DNA of 64,000 bases from Flexilinea sp. (GTDB taxonomy: Bacteria; Chloroflexota; Anaerolineae; Anaerolineales; Anaerolineaceae): assembly GCA_017432685.1 (NCBI GenBank), contig JAFRIR010000150.1, forward strand, positions 1-64,000. The letters are read 5' to 3'. A program made the position numbers and the translations under genes. The notes beneath the pieces are model-generated. The model saw only the letters and a program-made list of their open reading frames with translations. It was not told the origin of the DNA and did no database searches. Below are positions 24,939 through 33,207 of the stretch, one piece after another. Position 1 is the stretch's first letter; each line of letters starts with the position of its first letter.

Positions 24939-25586
24939 ATGGCTGTTCGTTATCCGATTCCTGAAAAATTTACCGAAACGGAAATTGTTGTAGTCAATTC
25001 CCGTTTCATTGCCTCCGCGGCTCCCGTGTTTTCAAACGAAGAAGCACGAGACTTCATCAATTCCATCAAGGCGAAATATCCTGATGCCACCCATCATGTG
25101 CCGGCCTATATTATCGGTTACGGCAATTCTGTCAGCGCTTATTGCACGGATGACGGAGAACCTTCCGGCAGCTCCGGACGGCCGGTCCTGGCAGTACTGC
25201 AGGGCAGCGGTCTGGGGGATGTCTGTGTGGTTGTTACCCGCTATTTCGGCGGTACGAAACTGGGAATCGGCGGACTTGTACATGCCTATGGCGATGCGGC
25301 AAAGGCGGTGCTGGAGATCCTGCCCCGGGCGGAAAAGGTCCCGACTTATGTTGTGATGCTGGCCATCGAATACAGTTATTTTGAACGGGTGCGTCTGCTG
25401 CTGCAGAAATATAAGGCGCTGACGATGGATGAGGATTTCGGTGCGGACGTGACCATCACGGCCCGCTTCGTTGAAGAGGGTTTGGCTCCGTTTCAGGCTG
25501 AGCTTTCCGAGCTCACGCGGGGACAGGTCCAGGCGGAGGTGATCGAATACGAACCGGAAACGATCATGCCTTTGAACAGTTTTTAG
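24939..25586 (+). CDS. yigZ: YigZ/IMPACT family protein
   Basis: 215 aa, standard two-domain layout: an N-terminal UPF0029/Impact domain (residues about 1-125) and a C-terminal DUF1949 ferredoxin-like domain (about 140-200). DATHHVPAYIIG and the DDGEPSGSSGRPVLAVL and VVTRYFGGTKLGIGGL motifs are diagnostic. The family is linked to translation control and ribosome association; bacterial function is not settled. The ATG follows repeat sequence with no ribosome-binding site, so it may be leaderless or poorly translated. Confidence 0.93.
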   Translation: MAVRYPIPEKFTETEIVVVNSRFIASAAPVFSNEEARDFINSIKAKYPDATHHVPAYIIGYGNSVSAYCTDDGEPSGSSGRPVLAVLQGSGLGDVCVVVTRYFGGTKLGIGGLVHAYGDAAKAVLEILPRAEKVPTYVVMLAIEYSYFERVRLLLQKYKALTMDEDFGADVTITARFVEEGLAPFQAELSELTRGQVQAEVIEYEPETIMPLNSF

Positions 25587-25596
25587 TTGACGGTTG

Positions 25597-26676
25597 TCAG
25601 TTTCCCTTTTTTAGTATGAATTCTGCCGCGATATCCGAGCCGTTGACGGGCTGAGGGGCGGTTTTTCCGAGTTCCAGCAGTTTTCCGATCTCTTCGTCCA
25701 GGGTAAATGCTTCAAAACGACTCTGCGCGATTTCCAGTGTGTTGGGACGCTTCCGCAGAAAGTCCGCGGTCACATCGGATTCCCTGAAATTCTCTCTTGA
25801 GATAAAGCCATAGGCAGCTCCCGCGGCACAGACTTCGGCGATGGTGGAATAGCCGGCTTTGCCAATGATGAAATCCGCCGCGTGGACCATGTCCGGGTGA
25901 TAATAACCGGAATGATGTGGCAGCAGGATCTTGTTCCCGTATCTTTCGGTTTTTTCGAAGGTTCCCGGCAGCAGAAGCGTGACATTGTCCGGGATGCTGC
26001 TTTCTACGGCAAAATCGAGGTTTTCCGGTATGCCGCCCATGGAGATCAATCCGATGCGATGGTCATCCGGGATAGCCAGCGATTTTCGGAATTCTGCGGC
26101 GCTGTGATGCGGTCTGCGGCTGACGGGCGGAATCAGGATGTCTGCTTCCCGATCCGGGTCACAGAGCGGTTCGGACTGCATCCGGAAATCCGCCTGCACG
26201 AAAATCTCACGCAGACGGTTGTTGAGCTCCTGAAACTCCGGACATTGCGGGATATAAAGCTCATAAAGCCAGTCCCAGGTGAAATTTTCAAACAGAAAAG
26301 TCGGCAATCCTGCTTTTTTTCCGGTGATGATCCCGAGTGGGGAGATATCACAAACCACAAGGTCTGTTTTCAGGCTTTGCAATTCTGCTGCCAGTGTATC
26401 TGAGCGCTCCGGAATGCTATCCAGATAGTTCCGGATGTTGATGACACTCTGTGGCAGATCATGGTCCATGGGATTCAACTGCACGAGCCCTACATCCACA
26501 GCGCCGGGATAGTAGGTGAAGTTTGTCAGTCCCGCGTCCCGGAACAGCCATTCCGGTGTGCCGGTGAATATGTCAAAATGGATCTGCGGATCACAAGCAG
26601 ACAGCGCTTCCATGATGGCGGAAGCGCGGCTGGCATGTCCGAAGCCGTGCGATGAGATAAAATAGGCGATGTTCAT
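25597..26676 (-). CDS. Glycosyltransferase-like protein (GT-B fold)
   Basis: 359 aa. The N-terminal SSHGFGHASRASAIMEAL is the glycine/histidine loop of the UDP-glycosyltransferase/MurG-like superfamily, and resembles the N-terminal part of plant L-arabinokinases. The C-terminal donor-site region reads HAADFIIGKAGYSTIAEVCAAGAAYGFISRENFRES, again the MurG/GT28-type pattern. No membrane segment. The donor and acceptor cannot be named from sequence. It is the last gene of a four-gene minus-strand run (28830 to 25597) and follows the Cys-cluster gene by only 5 bp. Confidence 0.82.
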   Translation of the reverse strand: MNIAYFISSHGFGHASRASAIMEALSACDPQIHFDIFTGTPEWLFRDAGLTNFTYYPGAVDVGLVQLNPMDHDLPQSVINIRNYLDSIPERSDTLAAELQSLKTDLVVCDISPLGIITGKKAGLPTFLFENFTWDWLYELYIPQCPEFQELNNRLREIFVQADFRMQSEPLCDPDREADILIPPVSRRPHHSAAEFRKSLAIPDDHRIGLISMGGIPENLDFAVESSIPDNVTLLLPGTFEKTERYGNKILLPHHSGYYHPDMVHAADFIIGKAGYSTIAEVCAAGAAYGFISRENFRESDVTADFLRKRPNTLEIAQSRFEAFTLDEEIGKLLELGKTAPQPVNGSDIAAEFILKKGN

Positions 26677-26681
26677 GGGTT

Positions 26682-27173
26682 TTAGATATCAATATCCTCA
26701 ATGATATTCTTCAGCAGAAGTCGGGTCAGCTTGCGGGGAGAGGGCGGTGTCTTGCTGGATCGGATGATTTGGTCGACCGTTGCTTTGCTGATGCAGGTGT
26801 TGGGCCTGACGCACACGGGTGCGATCTTTTCCCGCAAAACCTGTGCCTCCGGGCTTTTGTCTTTATACAACGGATGCCAGTCAGGCAGGGCGATCCCTTC
26901 AAACAGGCAGCGGTAGGCACAGCTTTTTGGCAGCCAGTGCGCCATTTTTGGCAGGCTCTCCGGTGAAATTTTCATACAGGTCGGCATCTTTTCAAAGCGC
27001 TGCGCGTAAGCAGAGCAATGAGATGTTTCTTTGTTCATCAGCGGACACATAATGGAGGTATAAAAGACCTCATCCGTATCCTCGTCCTGAACTTTGAAAA
27101 GACAGCACAGGGCGCAGCAGTCACAGAGCAATTCCCATTCATCTTCCGTCAGTAAATTCGCAATATCTGTCAA
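26682..27173 (-). CDS. YcgN-family cysteine-cluster protein
   Basis: 163 aa. It has the arrangement CDCCALCC at about 18-25, then CPLMN, HCSAYAQR, CMKISP, SCAYRCLFEG and CVRPN, with the LPKSCAYRC and PDWHPL segments typical of the UPF0260/YcgN branch of the CxxCxxCC Fe-S or Zn-cluster family. Function unknown. It overlaps the dus gene by 4 bp, indicating translational coupling. Confidence 0.88.
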   Translation of the reverse strand: MTDIANLLTEDEWELLCDCCALCCLFKVQDEDTDEVFYTSIMCPLMNKETSHCSAYAQRFEKMPTCMKISPESLPKMAHWLPKSCAYRCLFEGIALPDWHPLYKDKSPEAQVLREKIAPVCVRPNTCISKATVDQIIRSSKTPPSPRKLTRLLLKNIIEDIDI

Positions 27174-28165
27174 AGAGTTCCTCCTGACAGCAAAATGTCG
27201 AAATATCTCCGGAAAGTGTCAGGATCGTCCATGGTCATCAGCTGCCGCATATCTTCTTTGCTCACTTCCATTCTGGAGAGGTATCGTTTGGCAAATTTGC
27301 GGAAGGTCGCGCATCCCCACTGTTCACCGTAATAATCGATGTTGTATTGCAGGTGTTTCCTGCAAACGTCCTGAAATAGATCCATTGGAACATCATCAAA
27401 GTCATATCCGGCGAAGATCCAGGGGTTACGAAGCATGGCCCGTCCGACCATCACTGCATCGCAGCCGGTTTCACGCAGCATGCGCTGCGCGTCGTCAATG
27501 GTTTCCACGTCACCGTTGCCGACCACCGGAATTGATAATGCAGCCTTTAGGGTCCTGATCGCGGACCAGTCTGACTGCCCGGTATATTCCTGTTTCCGGG
27601 TCCGGGCATGGAGCGTGATCATGGCAGCGCCGCAGTCTTCGGCGATTTTCCCCACCTCAAGGTAGTTGATGGAATCGCTGTCCCAGCCCAGACGGATCTT
27701 TGCGGTGACCGGTGTTGATAGCCTTGATGTCATACCACTGATAATTTCACGGATTTTCTCCGGAAAGCGCAGCAGTCCTGCTCCAGCGCCCCGGTTGGCG
27801 ACCTGACGGGCGGAGCAGCCCATATTCACGTCAAAGGCATCCGGATGGCAGCGTTCTTCCAGAATACAGGCAGACTCGATCAGCCGCTCCGGGACATCGT
27901 CAAATAGCTGGAAGATGATCGGCCTTTCTTCTTCGCTGAACGCGATGCGCTGGGGGAGGTTCGGCGTTTTGTGGACCACGTCCAGCCCGTTGATGAACTC
28001 CGTAATGCTGACGGGTGAACCGAGCTCCCGCGTGATGCGGCGAAACGGCTCATTCGTCCATCCGTCCAGCGGCGCCTGGATCAACGGGCGGTCAATACAG
28101 ATCTTCCCGATGAAGAACGGCCGGAACAGGGCGTTATCGCCGTTCAGGAAATGCAGACCAGCCAT
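27170..28165 (-). CDS. dus: tRNA-dihydrouridine synthase
   Basis: FMN-dependent reduction of uridine to dihydrouridine in tRNA D-loops. 331 aa. Motifs: QAPLDGWTNEPFRRI at the N-terminus, NMGCSARQV with the catalytic cysteine, KIRLGWD, HARTRKQEYTGQSDW (the HxRT signature), and VMVGRAMLRNPWIF for FMN phosphate binding. This is DusB/C-like, though the subfamily cannot be fixed by eye. The start overlaps the 3' end of the upstream gene by 22 bp, with no clear ribosome site, so a slightly later start is possible. Confidence 0.93.
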   Translation of the reverse strand: MAGLHFLNGDNALFRPFFIGKICIDRPLIQAPLDGWTNEPFRRITRELGSPVSITEFINGLDVVHKTPNLPQRIAFSEEERPIIFQLFDDVPERLIESACILEERCHPDAFDVNMGCSARQVANRGAGAGLLRFPEKIREIISGMTSRLSTPVTAKIRLGWDSDSINYLEVGKIAEDCGAAMITLHARTRKQEYTGQSDWSAIRTLKAALSIPVVGNGDVETIDDAQRMLRETGCDAVMVGRAMLRNPWIFAGYDFDDVPMDLFQDVCRKHLQYNIDYYGEQWGCATFRKFAKRYLSRMEVSKEDMRQLMTMDDPDTFRRYFDILLSGGTL

Positions 28166-28830
28166 AAACCGTAGGCGTCGATATATTTTCCGTCTTTTGA
28201 ATAGCTGTCACCGGCGGCCAGGTCCTGAAGCGGCAGGACGTAGGAACGGTCATGATAAGTGATCTCAGCCAGAACACCAAGATTCCTGTCGACGCCATTC
28301 AGACCAGTCAGAAGAACGCGGACACCTTCCTGAACCGGGCCGTCATCGGCTTCATAAGGAAAACATACTTTGCACTTAACGGGGAATTTCAGTGAATTAT
28401 CGAGATATTCTTTCCAGCAATCCATCGGCGTGACTTTTGTGGGGTCTACTGCCTTTTCAAAGGCTTTGACGATCAGTTTCCCTTCCCTGCCCAAACCATC
28501 CAGATAAAGGCGGGTGAAGATCTCCTGTTTTTTCCAGGCCAGTTCGTTTTCGTCCATGAACTCATCTGTTTGTTCCAGAACGCTTGCCGGCAGGATGTAG
28601 CTGGTCCAGCTGATCTCTTCGTCAAAAGCATCGTAGAAATAATCATCATCAAATCCGTCCAGCGTTTCCGGCGTCCATTCCACCTGAACTTCATCGATGG
28701 TCTGTTCATCTGTGGGATCCGCGTCATACAACAGCCGGACAATGCCTTTTTTCCCTTTTAGATCCATTTCTTTTTCTGTCAGGAAAGAATCCCTGACGAC
28801 GACAACTTTTCCGATTTGTATGTTTTCCAT
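28144..28830 (-). CDS. Conserved hypothetical acidic protein
   Basis: 228 aa from MENIQIGK; two further codons upstream (MF) are possible. Not recognised. The N-terminal 50 residues (IGKVVVVRDSF..KGKKGIVRLLYD) look like a small beta-barrel. The middle is very acidic (DGFDDDYFYDAFDEE). The C-terminal part has KFPVKCKVCFPYEADDGPVQEGVRVLLTGLNG, which resembles a beta-rich calcium-binding or SH3-like segment. First gene of the dus/Cys-cluster/glycosyltransferase run. Confidence 0.72.
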   Translation of the reverse strand: MENIQIGKVVVVRDSFLTEKEMDLKGKKGIVRLLYDADPTDEQTIDEVQVEWTPETLDGFDDDYFYDAFDEEISWTSYILPASVLEQTDEFMDENELAWKKQEIFTRLYLDGLGREGKLIVKAFEKAVDPTKVTPMDCWKEYLDNSLKFPVKCKVCFPYEADDGPVQEGVRVLLTGLNGVDRNLGVLAEITYHDRSYVLPLQDLAAGDSYSKDGKYIDAYGLWLVCIS

Positions 28831-29041
28831 AAACACCAGCTTTCACGGTATGCCGGGATCTGCCATCTGGCCCGTGCATACTCTCACATAATTCCTTATA
28901 AATTTCTCTCTGAATTATATCTGATTTCGCTCTTTTCGGATTCGTACTTGGGATTATAATTATCAGAAAGCGGATTTACCGTCGTAAGCAGAGAGAGGCG
29001 ACAGACGGTTGACTGACCGCATAAATATCGGAGAGTAAGTA

Positions 29042-30208
29042 ATGGATATCAAACGCGTTTTTTTGATCATTTTGGACAGCGTCGGAATGGGCACGGCTCC
29101 GGATGCAGCTGATTTCGGGGATATCAACCCGAACACATTGGGGCACATTGCGGCTTCGATTCCTGGTTTTAAACTGCCGAATATGCAATATATCGGGCTG
29201 GGAAATATTGACGGGATGGAAGGCTATGAAGCGTCAAAGATGCCGTTAGGCGCCTTTGGGCGACTTCGAGAGCTTTCTGCCGGGAAAGATACGACGATCG
29301 GGCATTGGGAAATCGCCGGGATCATCAGCCCGAACCGTCTGCCTACATATCCGAACGGATTCCCGGAAGAGATTCTGAAGCCCTTCCGTGAACAGACCGG
29401 CCGGGGAGTTCTCGGCAACTGTGTTGCCTCCGGTACCACGATCCTGGATGAATTGGGTGAAGAGCATATGCGGACCGGAGACCTGATCGTTTACACCTCT
29501 GCGGATTCTGTGTTCCAGATCGCAGCCCATGAAGAAGTGGTCCCGATCGATCAGCTTTATGAATACTGCCGGATCGCACGCAAGATCCTGACCGGTGAAC
29601 ATGGGGTAGCCCGTGTGATTGCACGGCCCTTTGTCGGACCTTGTTCCGGTCAGTTCAAACGTACCGCCAATAGACGTGATTTCTCCCTGAAACCACCGGA
29701 AGAAACCATCATGACCCGCTTGAAGTCACAGGGAAAGACAGTAGCCTGTGTCGGGAAAATCGAGGATATTTTTGCCGGTGAAGGTGTTACCTTTGCGGTT
29801 CATAATCAGAGCAATGCTGACGGTATGCATCATACGGAAGAATGCATGGAAAAATTCCCGGAAGGGCTGATTTTTGTCAATCTGGTGGATTTCGATTCCT
29901 CATGGGGGCATCGCCGGGATGTGAAGGGTTATGCCAATGGACTGAAAGAGTTTGACAAATGGCTTGGAAATTTTGCGGCGAAGCTTGAATATGGAGATGT
30001 GGTAATGATCTCTGCCGATCACGGCAATGATCCGACTCACCCGGGTACCGATCACACCCGTGAATATGTCCCGCTGCTCATGTATGGCCCGCAGATTCCT
30101 GCCGGAAAGAATTTCGGCACTGTTGACGGCTTCTGCTGCATTGGACAGACGATCGCGACCATGCTGCATGCCGGGCCGATGAAAAACGGTATTGATTTGT
30201 TCGCATAG
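29042..30208 (+). CDS. deoB: Phosphopentomutase
   Basis: Interconverts ribose-1-P and ribose-5-P, and the deoxyribose equivalents, in nucleoside salvage. It belongs to the alkaline-phosphatase/phosphomutase superfamily with two metal ions. 388 aa, normal length. Metal-site motifs are intact: ILDSVGMGTAPDAADFGD at 8-25, GKDTTIGHWEIAG (the catalytic threonine region), YTSADSVFQIAAHE, FVNLVDFDSSWGHRRD and SADHGNDPTHPGTDHTREY. GGAGAG precedes the ATG. It is transcribed alone, with tRNA-Pro downstream. Confidence 0.97.
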   Translation: MDIKRVFLIILDSVGMGTAPDAADFGDINPNTLGHIAASIPGFKLPNMQYIGLGNIDGMEGYEASKMPLGAFGRLRELSAGKDTTIGHWEIAGIISPNRLPTYPNGFPEEILKPFREQTGRGVLGNCVASGTTILDELGEEHMRTGDLIVYTSADSVFQIAAHEEVVPIDQLYEYCRIARKILTGEHGVARVIARPFVGPCSGQFKRTANRRDFSLKPPEETIMTRLKSQGKTVACVGKIEDIFAGEGVTFAVHNQSNADGMHHTEECMEKFPEGLIFVNLVDFDSSWGHRRDVKGYANGLKEFDKWLGNFAAKLEYGDVVMISADHGNDPTHPGTDHTREYVPLLMYGPQIPAGKNFGTVDGFCCIGQTIATMLHAGPMKNGIDLFA

Positions 30209-30261
30209 CTATAATGTCTGCCATTCCCGATAATTCGCAGTCACGAATTTTCATAAATTCC

Positions 30262-30290
30262 TTGCGGAAAATCGGGGGTGGTATTATACT
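30262..30290 (+). promoter_or_regulatory. Promoter of tRNA-Pro
   Basis: TTGCGG (30262-30267) and TATACT (30285-30290), 17-bp spacing, ending 13 bp before the mature tRNA 5' end. Confidence 0.7.
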
Positions 30291-30303
30291 ATTGTTCGTT
30301 GTT

Positions 30304-30378
30304 CGGGGCGTGGCTCAGTCCGGATAGAGTGCACGGTTCGGGTCCGTGAGGTCGGCGGTTCAAATCCGCCCGCCCCGA
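30304..30378 (+). tRNA. tRNA-Pro(CGG)
   Basis: Full cloverleaf by hand: acceptor CGGGGCG with CGCCCCG, D-stem GCTC with GAGT, anticodon stem CACGG with CCGTG enclosing loop TTCGGGT (anticodon CGG at 30339-30341, reading CCG), and T-arm GGCGG-TTCAAAT-CCGCC. The discriminator is A; CCA is not encoded. G37 next to the anticodon is the TrmD methylation target typical of proline tRNAs. It has its own promoter and terminator. Confidence 0.97.
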
Positions 30379-30381
30379 CAA

Positions 30382-30413
30382 AATAAACCGTTTTCAAAAC
30401 GGTTTATTGTTTT
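30382..30413 (+). terminator. Terminator of tRNA-Pro
   Basis: A 12-13 bp AT-rich stem, AATAAACCGTTTT with AAAACGGTTTATT, followed by gtttt, directly after the tRNA. Confidence 0.85.
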
Positions 30414-30515
30414 AAATTTGAAAAATAATAATAAATTATGAATTTCCATTCTCATTTTGCAAAAATGTCATATAATTATAAATGAGAAGAAAAACAAAAG
30501 TTATTGGAGGAAAAA

Positions 30516-30686
30516 ATGGCTTATTCTATCGATAAAGATACTTGTATTGCGTGCGGCGCTTGTGTTGGTGAATGTCCGGTTGAAGCAATCGCTGAAGGCG
30601 ATTACATGGTCATCGATGCTGACAAGTGCATTGACTGTGGTACCTGCGCGAGCGTTTGCCCGGTTGGCGCCCCTGCCGAAGCATAA
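30516..30686 (+). CDS. Clostridial-type 2[4Fe-4S] ferredoxin
   Basis: Small cytoplasmic electron carrier, 56 aa, with two [4Fe-4S] clusters: CIACGACVGECPVEA and CIDCGTCASVCPVGA, internally duplicated as in Clostridium ferredoxins. GGAGG at 30506-30510 fixes the ATG at 30516; an in-frame TTG four codons earlier overlaps the Shine-Dalgarno and is not the start. A -10-like TATAAT lies at 30471-30476. Monocistronic with its own terminator, fitting an anaerobic metabolism. Confidence 0.95.
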   Translation: MAYSIDKDTCIACGACVGECPVEAIAEGDYMVIDADKCIDCGTCASVCPVGAPAEA

Positions 30687-30708
30687 GATATAAAAAATTT
30701 GAAATCCT

Positions 30709-30743
30709 GACCTTCAGCAATTCAACTGCTGGAGGTCTTTTTC
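30709..30743 (+). terminator. Terminator of the ferredoxin gene
   Basis: Stem GACCTTCAGCA with TGCTGGAGGTC (one G-T wobble), followed by tttttctt. Confidence 0.85.
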
Positions 30744-30746
30744 TTG

Positions 30747-30752
30747 TATAAT
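30747..30752 (+). promoter_or_regulatory. -10 box of rarA, probable leaderless start
   Basis: TATAAT ends 7 bp before the ATG at 30760, within the T-run region of the preceding terminator. No Shine-Dalgarno is present. The -35 match is poor. Confidence 0.5.
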
Positions 30753-30759
30753 TACGTCC

Positions 30760-32088
30760 ATGGATCTATTCACCTATAACGAACAGCAAACTTTCGGAGA
30801 GACGCAGCCTTTGGCTTCCCGCATGCGTCCGCAGACCCTTGATGAGTTAATCGGTCAGGATCACATTGTCGGCAAAGGCAGGCTGCTGCGCAGGGCAATT
30901 GAGGCGGATCGTCTTTTTTCCTCGATCCTGTTGTTCGGTCCTCCCGGGACAGGAAAGACCACCCTGGCACAGCTGATCGCAAAAGCTTCTTCCGCGGATT
31001 TTGTTACCATTTCCGCGGTTCTGGCGGGAGTGCAGGAGCTGCGGGCTGTGGTGGCAGACGCAAAGGAGAGAAGACGTCTTTACAACAAGCGGACGCTCCT
31101 TTTTGTTGATGAGGTTCACCGCTGGAACAAATCCCAGCAGGATGCCCTTTTGCCTCATGTAGAAAACGGATTGCTGACGCTCATCGGGGCAACCACGGAA
31201 AATCCTTTTTTTGAGGTGAACAAGGCGCTGCTTTCCCGCTCGCGGGTTTTCGAGATGCATCCGTTGGATCATGAATCACTTCGCATCATCATGACCCGGG
31301 CGCTTACCGACAAAGAGCGCGGTTACGGGAATCTTGATGTTGTCATTGATGATAATGCCCGGGATCTGTTGATTGAGCGAAGTAATTCCGATGCGCGAAA
31401 CCTGCTGAACGCGGTTGAACTTGCTGTTGAAAGTACCGCTCCCGATGAAAACGGACAGATCCACATCACGCTTTCCGTGGCTGAGGATTCCATCCAGGAG
31501 CGGGCGCTGAATTATGACAAAAAAGGCGACTCCCATTATGACACGATCTCGGCGTTTATCAAATCCGTACGCGGCAGTGACCCGGACGCTGCGCTGTATT
31601 GGGTGTCGAAGATGCTTCTTTCCGGTGAGGACCCTCATTTTATCCTGAGAAGGCTGATCATCCTTGCCTGTGAAGATATCGGCATGGCTGATCCCCGGGC
31701 TTTGCAGATTGCCGTTGCGGCGGCTAATGCCTTTGATTATGTCGGAATGCCGGAAGGATATTATCCGATCGCGGAAGCGGTGCTTTATTGCGCTACGGCT
31801 CCCAAGTCCAATTCTTCCCTCGGAATTTTCACCGCGATGGATAAGATCAAAAAAGAAGGCGCCGGACCTGTCCCGACCCATCTGATGGATTCCAACCGCG
31901 ATGCGCAGGCGCTGGGACATGGGAAGGGGTATCTTTACCCGCATAATTTCCCGGAGCACCATGTTAAACAACAATATCTGCCGAAGAGTGTTGACGGTGG
32001 GTTTTACGTTCCCAGTGACCAGGGCTATGAGAAGATCATCCGGGAACGGATGGCGCGCTGGGGACACCAGATGGAAAATAAGAAATAA
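30760..32088 (+). CDS. rarA: Replication-associated recombination protein A (MgsA/RarA)
   Basis: Clamp-loader-like AAA+ ATPase acting at stalled replication forks. 442 aa, normal length. Walker [13 protein letters not shown] (57-68), Walker [12 protein letters not shown], sensor [12 protein letters not shown] and arginine-finger region LLSRSRVF are intact. The C-terminal MgsA tetramerisation domain has [23 protein letters not shown] and [17 protein letters not shown]. The start appears leaderless. The 3' end (ENKK-stop) is built from heptamer repeat units that continue downstream. Confidence 0.95.
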   Translation: MDLFTYNEQQTFGETQPLASRMRPQTLDELIGQDHIVGKGRLLRRAIEADRLFSSILLFGPPGTGKTTLAQLIAKASSADFVTISAVLAGVQELRAVVADAKERRRLYNKRTLLFVDEVHRWNKSQQDALLPHVENGLLTLIGATTENPFFEVNKALLSRSRVFEMHPLDHESLRIIMTRALTDKERGYGNLDVVIDDNARDLLIERSNSDARNLLNAVELAVESTAPDENGQIHITLSVAEDSIQERALNYDKKGDSHYDTISAFIKSVRGSDPDAALYWVSKMLLSGEDPHFILRRLIILACEDIGMADPRALQIAVAAANAFDYVGMPEGYYPIAEAVLYCATAPKSNSSLGIFTAMDKIKKEGAGPVPTHLMDSNRDAQALGHGKGYLYPHNFPEHHVKQQYLPKSVDGGFYVPSDQGYEKIIRERMARWGHQMENKK

Positions 32089-32108
32089 GAAATCAGAAAT
32101 AAGAAATT
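32079..32108. repeat. Heptamer-period repeat H4
   Basis: Units ataagaa, ataagaa, atcagaa, ataagaa; it starts inside the last codons of rarA and supplies its stop codon. Confidence 0.8.
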
Positions 32109-32110
32109 AT

Positions 32111-32206
32111 CTGTTTCGTACGAAGCACATGGAGACTGCACTTGCGCTGCTGCATAGCCGGCAAACAAGGGCTGTATTCTGTGTTGCGCTGTTGGGTATT
32201 GAACAG
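32111..32206 (+). repeat. Family C dispersed repeat, copy C3
   Basis: Same orientation and plan as C1: ctgtttcgtacgaagcacatggagactgc...gggctgtattctgtgttgcgctg...tattgaacag. More divergent in the centre. It lies between rarA and the formimidoyltransferase gene. Confidence 0.7.
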
Positions 32207-32242
32207 TTGCACAGAAAAAAACCACAGGACAGGGAAAAAATT

Positions 32243-33133
32243 ATGAATGATAAGTTGATCGAGTGTGTGCCGAATTTTTCTGAAGGGCGGGACTCGCGGG
32301 TCATTGAAGCGATCCGGGACTCGATCCTTGATGGCGGGGACTGTGAGATTTGGGATTACAGCGCGGACGCTGACCATAACCGTTCCGTTTTCACGCTTGC
32401 TGCATCCCCTGAAGCGATGAAAGAGACTGTTCTTCGTTTTACAAAGAAAGCTGCTGAACTCATCGATATGAGGGAACATACCGGTGTCCATCCCTGCATC
32501 GGAGCGGCGGATGTGATTCCGTTCATCCCGCTTCGGAACACTTCCATGGAAGAATGTATTGACCTTTCCGAGATCGTCGGGCTGCGTATAGCAAATGAGC
32601 TGGAATTACCGGTTTATCTTTATGCTCGATCGGCGAAACGACCGGAACATCTCCGGCTTGCCGACATCCGGAGAGGCGGTTATGCAGCGCTTCGTCGGGA
32701 AATCGGACAAATTCCGGGAAGAGCTCCGGATTACGGGCCGCTCAGCCTTGGTTCTGCCGGTGGAGTGTCCATCGGCGCCCGGGATTTTCTGATCGCATTT
32801 AACGTATATCTTGATACGGATGATGTTTCTGATGCGAAGCAAATTGCCCGCAAGATCCGTACATCATCCGGTGGACTGCCCTTCCTCCAGGCGATCGGGC
32901 TTCCTGTGAACGGACGGGCTCAGGTTTCCATGAACCTGCTGAATTACCGTGTTACCTCAATGAAAACAGTGTTTCAAGCCATTGAACAGGAGGCGCAAAA
33001 GTTGGGCGTTCTTCCTGTGTCCTCGGAGTTGATCGGTATGCTGCCCCGTGCAGCTTTGGAAGGAACTTCCGCGGAAGAACTGCTGCTGTATGATTTTGAC
33101 AGTTCACGTATTCTTGAGACTCATATGGCTTAA
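32243..33133 (+). CDS. ftcD: Glutamate formimidoyltransferase, stand-alone
   Basis: Transfers the formimino group of N-formimino-L-glutamate to tetrahydrofolate in histidine degradation. 296 aa from ATG 32243: only the FT domain, without the cyclodeaminase domain of bifunctional FtcD. CVPNFSEGRD at the N-terminus, DADHNRSVFTLA, REHTGVHPCIGAADVIPFIPL (substrate loop and catalytic His region) and YGPLSLGSAGGVSIGARDFLIAFNVYL are diagnostic. The frame is open far upstream into rarA, but the preceding bases are repeat. No other hut gene is nearby, so in this organism the enzyme may serve folate one-carbon supply from formiminoglutamate. Confidence 0.92.
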   Translation: MNDKLIECVPNFSEGRDSRVIEAIRDSILDGGDCEIWDYSADADHNRSVFTLAASPEAMKETVLRFTKKAAELIDMREHTGVHPCIGAADVIPFIPLRNTSMEECIDLSEIVGLRIANELELPVYLYARSAKRPEHLRLADIRRGGYAALRREIGQIPGRAPDYGPLSLGSAGGVSIGARDFLIAFNVYLDTDDVSDAKQIARKIRTSSGGLPFLQAIGLPVNGRAQVSMNLLNYRVTSMKTVFQAIEQEAQKLGVLPVSSELIGMLPRAALEGTSAEELLLYDFDSSRILETHMA

Positions 33134-33145
33134 TAACTGATTGAA

Positions 33146-33189
33146 AAAACAGACACGGGACAAAATCACTGTTCCGTGTCTGGTTTTTT
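33146..33189 (+). terminator. Terminator after ftcD
   Basis: Stem CAGACACGGGA with TTCCGTGTCTG, followed by gtttttt. Between convergent genes. Confidence 0.85.
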
Positions 33190-33207
33190 ATATTGACCGG
33201 TCACCGA

